Below are positions 1 to 6,053 of a DNA stretch of 6,366 nucleotides, piece by piece. The position numbers and the translations under genes were made by a program. Position 1 is the first letter of the stretch. Every line of letters begins with the position of its first letter. The notes beneath the pieces are model-generated. The model made no database searches, was not told the origin of the DNA, and worked only from the letters and a program-made list of their open reading frames with translations. The stretch is from WFZT01 sp964571845 (GTDB lineage Bacteria; Hydrothermota; Hydrothermia; B15-G9; WFZT01): contig CAZNDM010000009.1 in assembly GCA_964571845.1 (NCBI GenBank), positions 1 to 6,366 on the forward strand, written 5' to 3'.

Positions 1-52
1 GGAACCACGCTCGACCTTCCATCCTTTCTGGTGTCTCGTCATTTGAGCTTTC

Positions 53-307
53 TTTTCCGGAAAGTGGGAGGGATCATCTTTCACTTTCACGAATTGGAGT
101 GATCACCCACCATCTACACTCCTGCTTGCCGGGGTCATGTATCACTACCTATTCAGCTTGTGGGAGTCACTCCTAACTCCTCACCTGCTTGCGGAAGGGG
201 TATCTACAGACTCCCTTCACACGAAGTGGGAGAGATGACCCACCATCTCCCTTCCCACGAAGTGGGAGGGGATCACTCCCACCTCCCCTCCCGCTCTGCG
301 GGAGGGG
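53..307. repeat. Left outer array of about eight palindromic units
   Basis: About eight units with centres near 58, 91, 126, 158, 190, 224, 260 and 296 recur every 32-36 bp. Each has a short palindromic core followed by a purine run. The best copies lie on the inner side: 254-268 (TCCCACGAAGTGGGA) and 287-306 (CCTCCCGC / GCGGGAGG with a short loop). Units decay toward position 1. The linker after the core is of the form GGATCAC-CCCACC, a type not seen in the neighbouring array. It is a REP-like dispersed palindrome family by structure. It is not protein coding: the short frames here are just translated repeat. Unit boundaries were judged by eye. Confidence 0.8.
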
Positions 308-411
308 ATTGAGGGGAGGGCAAAAAGTCTCCACATGCTTTTCTCTGTCAAATCAGCTCTTTTTACCCCCTCCTTAATCCTCCCCCACAAAGTAAAGCTT
401 TGCGGGGGAGG
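300..411 (+). repeat. Composite palindromic element, left copy of a flanking inverted repeat
   Basis: The element starts with a G-rich block (300-320), continues with a 45-nt A/T-richer middle (321-365), and ends with a C-rich block plus hairpin (366-411). The hairpin arms are 379-392 and 398-411, 14 bp with one A/C mismatch. The same element occurs in reverse orientation at 6054-6164. The first block is identical over 21 nt, the last block matches at 44 of 46 positions, and the middles are 45 and 44 nt and visibly related. The G block and C block within one copy are imperfect inverted relatives of each other (GGGGATTGAGG versus CCTTAATCC), so the element itself could fold back, as in a MITE. 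No transposase is present. Confidence 0.85.
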
Positions 412-423
412 GGTTTGTTGAGT

Positions 424-575
424 ATGTCCCCGCAAAGCGGGGGAGGGGGTTGTCGAGTGTGTCCCCGCAAAGCTGGGGAGGGGTTTGGATTTTCACAAAG
501 CTTTGCGAGGGAGGAGTTTGGAACTTCCCCCGCGAGGTGGACAATCTCCCCCGCGTCTCACAGAACTGGAGGGGC
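424..575. repeat. Left inner array of palindromic units
   Basis: Five units continue inward from the composite element, centred near 435, 470, 500, 534 and 562. The clearest core is 428-442, CCCCGC-AAA-GCGGGG. The copy at 463-478 has one extra base in the right arm, and 496-505 is an exact CAAAGCTTTG palindrome. The last two are badly eroded. The linker after each core is of the form GGGAGGGG-TTTG-GA, unlike the outer array on the left but like the outermost array on the right (6161-6345). Spacing is 30-35 bp, with a 41-bp step from the composite hairpin. Confidence 0.75.
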
Positions 576-954
576 AGAATTAATTTGACCACCTCCGCAA
601 AACAACCCATCTCTGGAAGTTTAGTTAGTCCTCATGGTGTTACCGCCCTGTGGAAAAGCATCCCAAAACCTCTTCGAAATTCGGTGAAACCTGTTAGCTG
701 GACCTCGCTCTCAAAATATCGGTCTAAGGTGGAGATTAGCAAGTACCCAGAGAACCGCCACACATCGGGAGAAGCGGGTTCATCGGTGAATCTTCACCAA
801 ATTTTTTAGAAATGTGGGGCATAAGACCACACACCTGAAATTAAAAGATAACTCCTTCTATTGCAGGAAAAGCTTAAAAACCACAGTCCCTGTTTTGCCA
901 GGGCATTTTTACAAACATTCTCAACTCCACCGGGGTGAGATTTCTGATCGGACC
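576..954. other. Intergenic stretch with no recognisable gene
   Basis: No protein family, tRNA or rRNA was recognised here. Plus-strand frames at 450-809 and 814-1077 look like chance: the first begins inside the repeats and the second runs through the real minus-strand gene. On the minus strand the frame 635-793 stays open for 53 codons between two stops with only a late ATG. Its composition is protein-like but no family was recognised. A small hairpin lies at 785-798 (GGTGAA/TTCACC, 2-nt loop) before a run of six T on the plus strand. Another is at 888-903. Confidence 0.5.
876..903 (-). terminator. Weak terminator-like hairpin downstream of the phosphatidyltransferase gene
   Basis: A 5-bp stem CCCTG/CAGGG (888-892 with 899-903) has a 6-nt loop. 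On the minus strand it is followed, after 7 nt, by five T (876-880). It lies about 50 bp past the stop codon of the minus-strand gene. On the plus strand the same hairpin is followed more closely by CATTTTT (904-910), so it could act in either direction. The stem is short, so the call is weak. Confidence 0.3.
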
Positions 955-1458
955 CTAAGTGAGCTTCTTTATTTCTCTGAAAAAGTGACTGATCTGTTCC
1001 ATACTGCGGTGAGGAGTGAGGATTGGTATCAATGTAATCCACACGGCAAGGATTGCAAATGCTGTTCTGTCCCCTAACCAAGCAGCGAGCAGAAATCTAC
1101 CATAGATGAGAGCCATCCAGAGCATCATCGGGGCTTCGTTTCTGGTCAAAAGGTAGGCTCCAATAAACAAAATTGTGAAGACTATTGCAAGTTGAGGTGA
1201 CACACAGCCTCGATTTACAAGGTTCACCAGGATCGAGGCAGAAAAGGTAAGATCTGCGTAAAGGTCAAACTTCCCAAGATGAGTGCCTCCATATCTGCGG
1301 GCAAGGAAACCGTCAAACATGTCTGATGCCCATCCAATGACCACGAGAATGGCAGTGTTTAAAATGCTATCAGAAAACAGAATAAAAAAGGACACAAAAA
1401 ATCTCCCCACGGTGAGCGAGTCAGCAAAGATATGCATTTTCTCAGCAAGAAGTCTCAT
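955..1458 (-). CDS. CDP-alcohol phosphatidyltransferase family membrane protein
   Basis: The predicted protein has 167 residues. Enzymes of this family transfer a phosphatidyl group from a CDP-linked lipid to an alcohol in the membrane, for example in phosphatidylglycerol-phosphate synthesis; the acceptor cannot be told here. Seen directly: D46-x2-D49-G50-x2-A53-R54, then G62-x2-D65-x3-D69, which are the metal-binding aspartates of the family. About six hydrophobic segments follow the usual plan (roughly 15-28, 33-45, 72-82, 89-105, 112-126, 132-148). The N-terminal ADSLTVGRFF fits the region before helix 1. The motif is shorter than usual: 7 instead of 8 residues between AR and G, and 2 instead of 3 between G and the third D. 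The protein is also at the short end for the family. The first ATG (1458) has no Shine-Dalgarno and lies directly downstream of a promoter-like sequence, so it may be leaderless; Met8 is an alternative start. It is separated from the operon by the terminator at 1531-1581. Confidence 0.88.
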   Translation of the reverse strand: MRLLAEKMHIFADSLTVGRFFVSFFILFSDSILNTAILVVIGWASDMFDGFLARRYGGTHLGKFDLYADLTFSASILVNLVNRGCVSPQLAIVFTILFIGAYLLTRNEAPMMLWMALIYGRFLLAAWLGDRTAFAILAVWITLIPILTPHRSMEQISHFFREIKKLT

Positions 1459-1464
1459 ATTTAC

Positions 1465-1493
1465 TAAATAACGATTTTTGTGTGAAAAATCAA
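1465..1493 (-). promoter_or_regulatory. Candidate promoter of the phosphatidyltransferase gene
   Basis: On the minus strand TTGATT (1493-1488) and TATTTA (1470-1465) are separated by 17 bp in an A/T-rich stretch. Transcription would begin at or very near the ATG at 1458, which agrees with the absence of a ribosome binding site and suggests a leaderless message. The site lies just downstream of the operon terminator, so the gene needs its own promoter. Found by eye in A/T-rich DNA, so chance is possible. Confidence 0.4.
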
Positions 1494-1530
1494 AATTCAG
1501 CTAATCGATCTGTGATTACGGAAGGAAAAT

Positions 1531-1581
1531 AAGGGGGGCGTCGCAAGAAGGGCATCATGCCCTTCTTGCGACGCCCCCCTT
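1531..1581 (-). terminator. Operon terminator: perfect 25-bp inverted repeat
   Basis: Arms 1531-1555 and 1557-1581 are exact reverse complements over 25 bp around a single central base. As RNA this gives a 24-bp stem with a 3-nt loop, including six consecutive G:C pairs near the base. It begins 18 bp after the stop codon of the DUF4340 gene. On the minus strand the stem runs into TTATTTTCC; on the plus strand into TTTATTTC. It therefore fits an intrinsic terminator that can work in both directions. The length and perfection are unusual for a simple terminator. Confidence 0.85.
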
Positions 1582-1599
1582 TATTTCAAAATCACCAGT

Positions 1600-2502
1600 T
1601 TACTTTTTCTTCCTCTTGAATGGCTCCCTCATCCGGTTCAGCTGGTAGTTTGAAATCAGGTAAATCTGGTCTTTGTCCTCCCTCTTTACATACACAGAAT
1701 TTTTATCCCTCTTCTTACCTACGAGCAGCCTGTAAGTTGACCCATCTTTCAATGTTATTTCGAAGATTTCCCTGGGTTTAGCAAGGCCCGTTTTTTCGAG
1801 AGATAGGGTATCTTCAAAGTCCATAGCTGAGAGGGCTTTGACTGTGTTGATCGCATTTTTTATTGCTGATGTATCCCCTCTGGTGTTAAATTTCCAGGTG
1901 CTGTCCTCCCTTTCTGCGTAAAGAGTATCTTTTCCTGAAATGTAGGCAAATCGCACTATACTATCTGCTTTAAAGAGGAATATCCTTCTCTCTCGCCATC
2001 CTTCAATATTCGAAGTAAATGGACTTTTCAGGTAGGACTTCACAAGAAATACTTCCTTCATCTCCGGATTTCTTACATAGGTTGAGGTAAAGGTAGGACC
2101 TGAATTTCCCAGGTAGAGTTCGACCAACTTCTCATTTCCGTTGTACGCAATTACTTTGTGTGCATTTTCAGTTACCCCGAACTTCTCATAGTTTTTTGGG
2201 TTTTTTGAAACAATCTCCCCCTTTAAGTTAACAAGGATCTGGAGTCTTTTTTCGATTAAACTCTGATTGGCCTCTTTGGGCTCGCCATTGACCATAACGA
2301 CCCATTTGCCATCGGTTTTTCTGACCTCAACTGTATCTTTACCATTGATGATTTCGAGCCTTGTTATTGAGCTCTCCGTTACATCTGAGGGGATTGGAGA
2401 GTTTTCTTTATAACTTCTGCGAGACTTCCAGTTTTTCTGAACAACAAGGGCAACAACGACGAGGACAATAAGTATCGCTGCGAGGATAATAAGTTTTTTC
2501 AT
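1600..2502 (-). CDS. DUF4340 domain-containing membrane-anchored protein
   Basis: The 300-residue product has one N-terminal hydrophobic segment (about 4-21) followed by a basic stretch (KNWKSRR), so it should be anchored in the inner membrane with the rest outside the cytoplasm. DUF4340 proteins have no known biochemical activity but are regularly encoded next to GldA/F/G-type ABC genes. The extracytoplasmic part is internally duplicated. Residues about 46-162 and 182-290 each open with an I-x-R-hydrophobic, GKDT, then D-x-x-W-strand pattern, and continue through a helix to a glycine turn (LYLGN at 129-133; LLVGK in the second half), Y-V-R/K and V-F-L-V or I-Y-L-I. The C-terminus is strongly basic (KRKKK). 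The gene is last in the operon, 3 bp after the GldG-type gene, and the ATG is preceded at 5 bp by a perfect AGGAGGT. No catalytic residues are evident, so a structural or accessory role in the transporter is inferred. Confidence 0.92.
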   Translation of the reverse strand: MKKLIILAAILIVLVVVALVVQKNWKSRRSYKENSPIPSDVTESSITRLEIINGKDTVEVRKTDGKWVVMVNGEPKEANQSLIEKRLQILVNLKGEIVSKNPKNYEKFGVTENAHKVIAYNGNEKLVELYLGNSGPTFTSTYVRNPEMKEVFLVKSYLKSPFTSNIEGWRERRIFLFKADSIVRFAYISGKDTLYAEREDSTWKFNTRGDTSAIKNAINTVKALSAMDFEDTLSLEKTGLAKPREIFEITLKDGSTYRLLVGKKRDKNSVYVKREDKDQIYLISNYQLNRMREPFKRKKK

Positions 2503-2505
2503 GCT

Positions 2506-4023
2506 TTACCTCCTTCTCTTTCTTCTAATTGAATATCTCACGAGGCCGAAAATCACCACCACGAGGGGCATCAATACGATATTGATCAATCTAATCAATG
2601 TCCTGGCGGTGTCACTTAACTCAGCAATAGGCCTTTCGGTCAGTACCTTAGTTCTCACATCAATGAGCTCATTACCAAAGCTCAAGTAGTCCAGGGCGTT
2701 CATAAAAAAGACCAGATTTTCCTTGAAACTTCCTGCAAATGGATTCTGCAGGAATCTCGAGTTTCCCACGATCAGCAATATCGTCGAATCACTGAGTGAA
2801 ACATGTTTTGTGGAGTCAAATCCTTCGGGTGGGGTTGTACCGAATGTTGATGGAACCCTGCCCCTGACAAGTGCAATGAGATCGAACTGTGAGAGCTTAT
2901 CTTTGTCCGGAACCTTTATGAAATCAGGGGAAAGCATAAAGAATTTGCTCTGCTCCCAGCTCTGTTTTGTACTCCGTGCAAGAATTTTAACACTGTAGTC
3001 CGATGAGGAATCGTTCTTCACTTCGAGGCTGCTCGTCCATGGTAAAACAAGGGAATTCAGTTTGCTAACAATGGGGTTTTCTTTGTCGAAGTTGCGCACC
3101 TTTACCCAGAAAGGATAAGGGACAATGAAACGCATCACGCCGGAGCTAAAAGGGGCAAGCTCATTGGAAATGTCGAGAACCAGGTTTTGGGAAATCTTCA
3201 CTCCATAACTCACATGGTCAAGGTTGTACTCAGGTACTGCTGTGGCACGAAGTCCATTCACATCCACCCCGTCCACGAGGAGAATTGCTTTTCCTCCATG
3301 CATGATGTACTGGTCAATTCTGTAAAGCGTAGCAGTATCGAGCTTTGAAACACCTGCGACGACAAGCACATCAAGAGTATCCGGAATGAGAGAGTCTATC
3401 TCAACGATTTTGAATTCGTGCTCGACCCTCTGCCTCACCGTTTCATAATCGCCATAAAGATCGTGTCCTCCGCCTTTGACGAGGAATCCCACGACACGGG
3501 TTCTATTTTCAGTCAGCTTCAAGATCCTCGATGTAATCTGATATTCGAGATCGTCAGTTGTCTGGATAACAGGGATAACTTCGTGCTTATCGAGATAGAA
3601 TATGGCGAGTCCGAGATAACCCTTCACGACCTGCAGCCTGTCCTTTTCGAGTATGTTCATTTCAACTGCCGGTATTCCAAGTGATCTAACTTCCTGCTCG
3701 ATTTTGGGGTCTTTGGCTGGATCTATGAATTCAATTCTCAGGTTTCCATGAGAATATGCCCTGTACTCTTCGAGGATGTCGGAAACCCTTTCCTTTATGG
3801 GCATGAGCGTAGGAGGTAATTTTTCGCTCATAAATACCTTCACGATCATTATGTCGTCGAGGTTGGAAACAGCTTTCTTGGAAGCCTCTGAGAGTGAGTA
3901 TATGCGGTTGCGTGTCAGATCGACTCTCACGAGTACACGGGTAAAGATGAAGTTAACAACGATCATGATAAAGAGTACGAGGATGAGGCTTGTTATCTCC
4001 CTGACCAGCTCTTTCCGTCTCAT
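2506..4023 (-). CDS. GldG-type ABC transporter auxiliary protein
   Basis: The 505-residue product matches the GldG / ABC-type auxiliary component plan. A basic N-terminus is followed by a transmembrane helix (about 10-31) and the hallmark RVDLT (33-37) and YSLS (42-45). A large extracytoplasmic domain follows, then a second helix near the C-terminus (about 479-496) and a basic tail RRKRRR. Family-typical stretches include FIDPAKDP (99-106), KGYLGLAIFY (134-143), DLEYQITSRI (158-167) and GFLVKGGGH (179-187). Next comes a Rossmann-like part where a leading D/V-rich strand, VVAGVSKL and then GGKAILLVDG resemble GATase-like folds without an obvious catalytic Cys. The protein is thought to work with the ATPase and permease at the membrane; the transported substrate is unknown. 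It starts 1 bp after the permease stop with GGAG motifs inside the permease's last codons, so translation is coupled. Gliding should not be assumed. Confidence 0.94.
   Translation of the reverse strand: MRRKELVREITSLILVLFIMIVVNFIFTRVLVRVDLTRNRIYSLSEASKKAVSNLDDIMIVKVFMSEKLPPTLMPIKERVSDILEEYRAYSHGNLRIEFIDPAKDPKIEQEVRSLGIPAVEMNILEKDRLQVVKGYLGLAIFYLDKHEVIPVIQTTDDLEYQITSRILKLTENRTRVVGFLVKGGGHDLYGDYETVRQRVEHEFKIVEIDSLIPDTLDVLVVAGVSKLDTATLYRIDQYIMHGGKAILLVDGVDVNGLRATAVPEYNLDHVSYGVKISQNLVLDISNELAPFSSGVMRFIVPYPFWVKVRNFDKENPIVSKLNSLVLPWTSSLEVKNDSSSDYSVKILARSTKQSWEQSKFFMLSPDFIKVPDKDKLSQFDLIALVRGRVPSTFGTTPPEGFDSTKHVSLSDSTILLIVGNSRFLQNPFAGSFKENLVFFMNALDYLSFGNELIDVRTKVLTERPIAELSDTARTLIRLINIVLMPLVVVIFGLVRYSIRRKRRR
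2508..2515 (-). promoter_or_regulatory. Ribosome binding site of the DUF4340 gene
   Basis: AAGGAGGT reads on the minus strand 5 nt before the ATG at 2502. It overlaps the last codons and the stop of the GldG-type gene, which indicates translational coupling and fixes this start. Confidence 0.85.
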
Positions 4024-4024
4024 T

Positions 4025-4726
4025 TTATCTCCTCTCCTTTATGACGATATATGTGAGGTAAAGGAATGTTACAATGACCGTCAGGTAGTAGAGCACATCT
4101 CGAAGGTCAATGACGCCACGAGCTATTGAGTCGAAGTGGTAACCGAGGCCGAAGTATCGGATAAGAGGGGCAATTGATGGGGGGAGGGTAACAGTGACAA
4201 AGGATTCACCGACTATGAACAGGATAAAACTGAAGATCAGTCCAAGGATAAAGGCCACGATCTGGCTTGATGTGAGACTGGAAGCAAAGAGGCCTATTGC
4301 CAGGTAGGCACCGCCGAGTAATAGAGCCCCGAGATATCCGGAAATTATCTCTCCCGGATCAGGTGATCCTATCAGAGCAATGGTGATGGGTATGGTTATG
4401 GTCAAGAGCAACATCACCACCAGGAAGACAAAACTTGCGAAAAATTTCCCGAGGAGAATTTCAGTGTCTTTAAGCGGTAATGTGAAGAGGACTTCGATGG
4501 TTCCAAGTTTTCTCTCCTCAGCCCACTGACGCATAGTTATAGCTGGCATAAAAAGCATGAAAATGATCGGTAGCATGTTGAAATAGGGTCTCATGGTAGC
4601 TTCGCCATAGAGGAAAAAGGTTTTAAAAAACAGCCAGGATGTTAAGCCAAGGAAGACAACTGTGATGATGTATCCCATGGTTGAATTGTAATAGGACTTG
4701 AGTTCTTTTTTCAGAACTGCAATCAT
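4025..4726 (-). CDS. GldF-type ABC-2 family permease subunit
   Basis: The 233-residue membrane protein has about six hydrophobic segments (roughly 18-39, 49-64, 94-119, 131-150, 156-175, 210-229), as in ABC-2 permeases. The loop RQWAEERKLGTIEVLFTLP (66-84) is the conserved cytoplasmic coupling region of the GldF-like group. HFDSIARGVIDLRD (197-210) before the last helix is also characteristic. It forms the membrane channel for the adjacent ATPase; as a single permease it would be expected to dimerise. An upstream ATG at 4789 would overlap the ATPase gene by 67 bp and add a charged, non-membrane extension. The start chosen at 4726 gives the classic MIAVLKKELKSYYNS opening, has AGGAGGT upstream, and overlaps the ATPase stop as ATGA (4 bp). 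The product is exported function by inference only. Confidence 0.94.
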   Translation of the reverse strand: MIAVLKKELKSYYNSTMGYIITVVFLGLTSWLFFKTFFLYGEATMRPYFNMLPIIFMLFMPAITMRQWAEERKLGTIEVLFTLPLKDTEILLGKFFASFVFLVVMLLLTITIPITIALIGSPDPGEIISGYLGALLLGGAYLAIGLFASSLTSSQIVAFILGLIFSFILFIVGESFVTVTLPPSIAPLIRYFGLGYHFDSIARGVIDLRDVLYYLTVIVTFLYLTYIVIKERR

Positions 4727-5667
4727 GACGGTACCTCCTCGGTTATGAGGGAAAGGAAGACATCTTCGAGAGTCGCCTTTTCCCTCCACATTTCAAGGAG
4801 TATCCAGTCATTCTGTTTGGCGAGGAGGAAGAGCTTTTCCCGGATATCCTCACCTTTCTGCGGTTTGATGATAAACTCGATTTCGCCACCATCTCTTACC
4901 CTGTGAGTGTATGCTTCGATCCACGGGGTCTGGTCGAGTACAGTGGAGACCTGATCTGGTGTGTCAGCTTTAACGACAAAATGGAGTGATAGGTCTCCCC
5001 TTGCGAGTGCGGTGAGTTCCTCCGGTGCACCTGAAGCCACAATTTTCCCGCGGTTTATGATGAGAATCCTGGTAGCCGTTGCCTGTGCTTCGGGGAGGAT
5101 GTGAGTGGAAATGATCAGTGTTTTTTCCTTTCCTAAATCCTTTATAAGACTTCTGATTTCAACGATTTGAGTGGGGTCAAGCCCAGTTGTTGGCTCGTCG
5201 AGGATGAGTATTTCAGGATCGTGGATGAGTGCCTGAGCGAGTCCCACCCTTTGTCTGTAACCCTTGGAGAGCTCACCAATTGGTCTGTAAATCACATGTT
5301 TTATGTCCACTGTGTCAACCACTCGGTCAATTGCATCTTTCAGTTGGGATCCCTTGAGTCCCCGGGCTTCACCAACGAACTGCAGATATTCGAGTACTTC
5401 CATGTCGTCGTAGAGGGGATTGTCCTCGGGGAGATAGCCGATACTCTTCTTAACCTCTATGGGATTCTGGATTACGCTGTTTCCACGAACGAAAACATCA
5501 CCTGAATCTGGGAAAATGTAGCCGGTGATTATTCTCATGGTGGTTGTCTTGCCGGCTCCGTTGGGTCCCAGGAATCCGACGATTTCACCCTGTCTGACTT
5601 CAAAGCTCACATCGTCCAGTGCTCTAATATAACCGTAGTTTTTCACTATGTTCCTGACTTCGATCAT
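4723..5667 (-). CDS. GldA-type ABC transporter ATP-binding protein
   Basis: The 314-residue product is the ATPase that powers the complex from the cytoplasmic face. Motifs in order: Walker A GPNGAGKTT (34-42); Q-loop region GYLPEDNPLYDDMEV (77-91); signature LSKGYRQR (133-140); Walker B ILILDEPTTGLD (153-164); switch histidine H189 in ISTHIL. A C-terminal accessory domain of about 100 residues ends with ATLEDVFLSL, as in DrrA/GldA-type exporters. The Q-loop glutamine is replaced by Glu81, which is usual for the GldA group. An ATG at 5712 would add 15 residues (MRNIFIIQTFPGGKA) but has no ribosome binding site and lies upstream of the likely transcription start. The start at 5667 gives the standard MIEVRNIVKNYG opening and has GGGGGA 6 nt upstream. 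First gene of the operon; its stop overlaps the permease start by 4 bp. Confidence 0.96.
   Translation of the reverse strand: MIEVRNIVKNYGYIRALDDVSFEVRQGEIVGFLGPNGAGKTTTMRIITGYIFPDSGDVFVRGNSVIQNPIEVKKSIGYLPEDNPLYDDMEVLEYLQFVGEARGLKGSQLKDAIDRVVDTVDIKHVIYRPIGELSKGYRQRVGLAQALIHDPEILILDEPTTGLDPTQIVEIRSLIKDLGKEKTLIISTHILPEAQATATRILIINRGKIVASGAPEELTALARGDLSLHFVVKADTPDQVSTVLDQTPWIEAYTHRVRDGGEIEFIIKPQKGEDIREKLFLLAKQNDWILLEMWREKATLEDVFLSLITEEVPS
4733..4739 (-). promoter_or_regulatory. Ribosome binding site deciding the permease start
   Basis: AGGAGGT on the minus strand lies 6 nt before the ATG at 4726 and inside the final codons of the ATPase gene. It supports the shorter permease start over the one at 4789. 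Confidence 0.85.
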
Positions 5668-5669
5668 TG

Positions 5670-5687
5670 CTTTTCCCCCGGGAAAGG
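5670..5687 (-). promoter_or_regulatory. Leader hairpin covering the ATPase gene's ribosome binding site
   Basis: In the mRNA sense, CCTTTCCC can pair with GGGAAAAG (8 bp including one G:U) across a 2-nt loop, just before the ATG at 5667. The 3' arm contains the only Shine-Dalgarno-like purines (GGGGGA). If transcription starts near 5686, this hairpin is the very 5' end of the operon message. It could limit translation or protect the 5' end. The 2-nt loop is tight, so the real stem may be one pair shorter. Confidence 0.35.
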
Positions 5688-5692
5688 TTTGG

Positions 5693-5728
5693 ATTATAAA
5701 AATATTCCGCATTCAAACTAACTGTCAA
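5693..5728 (-). promoter_or_regulatory. Candidate promoter of the ABC operon
   Basis: On the minus strand a consensus TTGACA (5728-5723) precedes TATTTT (5704-5699) by 18 bp, and a consensus TATAAT (5698-5693) follows immediately. The two perfect hexamers are 24 bp apart, too far to pair, so either TTGACA/TATTTT or TATAAT with a poor -35 is used. Either way transcription would begin around 5686-5692, downstream of the ATG at 5712. This supports the 5667 start of the ATPase gene. Confidence 0.55.
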
Positions 5729-5780
5729 ACCCATGACCTTTTGCGAATTTTCAGGCTGAAAAATTCAGCGATGTGTCAAA
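5723..5780. promoter_or_regulatory. Possible operator region upstream of the operon
   Basis: TGTCAAA occurs twice in direct orientation (5723-5729 and 5774-5780), 51 bp apart; the first overlaps the -35 element. Between them lies the inverted repeat GCTGAA-AAA-TTCAGC (5755-5769), overlapped by a second imperfect palindrome (GAATTTTCAG with CTGAAAAATTC). Such a cluster upstream of a promoter could bind a regulator. No specific regulator is recognised. Confidence 0.25.
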
Positions 5781-5889
5781 TTGGTGGGTAAGCGGGGCTT
5801 TTCGCATGGAGTTGGGAAGGTGTTCGAAAAAAATTCTTTTGGGGTAAAAGGGGCACATAATTTTTTAATTTTCCTTTCCAGAGCGTTTA

Positions 5890-6050
5890 ATGCTGTGGGA
5901 GGATACTCACTGTCCTCCTCACACTGGATATGTCAGCACTGTATGGGGGACACTTCTCAATCTCCTCCACAAAAAGGATGCCTTGTGGAGGACTTTCCTT
6001 TAGTCTCCTTCCCCACAAGACGGATTGCTTGTGGAAGGATCACCTTTCGA
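5890..6050. repeat. Right inner array of palindromic units
   Basis: Palindromes of the CCACAA/TTGTGG type are centred near 5934, 5978 and 6022 and continue into the composite hairpin at 6070. The copy at 5963-5992 has exact 10-bp arms. The copy at 6006-6039 has 14- and 12-nt arms that match except for a 2-nt deletion. The copy near 5934 is eroded, and a further partial unit may begin at 5893. Spacing is about 44-48 bp, longer than in the other arrays, because the loops are larger. The preceding stretch 5781-5889 holds no gene that I can support. Confidence 0.7.
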
Positions 6051-6053
6051 CCT

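Noticed and set aside
189..610. Several 60-80 codon open frames on both strands in the left repeats
   Set aside because: All are low-complexity Pro/Gly/Arg-rich translations of the palindromic units with no independent support.
740..800. Possible tRNA or structured RNA around the GAACCGC/GCGGGTTC inverted repeat
   Set aside because: No acceptor stem, anticodon arm or T-arm arrangement could be assembled; the arms differ by a bulge and the flanking hairpin is small.
450..1077. Plus-strand frames 450-809 and 814-1077
   Set aside because: The first starts inside a repeat array and resembles no family. The second overlaps the 3' part of the well-supported minus-strand phosphatidyltransferase gene.
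4727..4789. Longer permease start at 4789
   Set aside because: It would overlap the ATPase gene by 67 bp and add a charged extension, whereas the ATG at 4726 has a perfect ribosome binding site and an ATGA overlap.
5668..5712. Longer ATPase start at 5712
   Set aside because: It has no ribosome binding site, the 15 added residues are not part of the ABC fold, and the -10 elements lie downstream of it.
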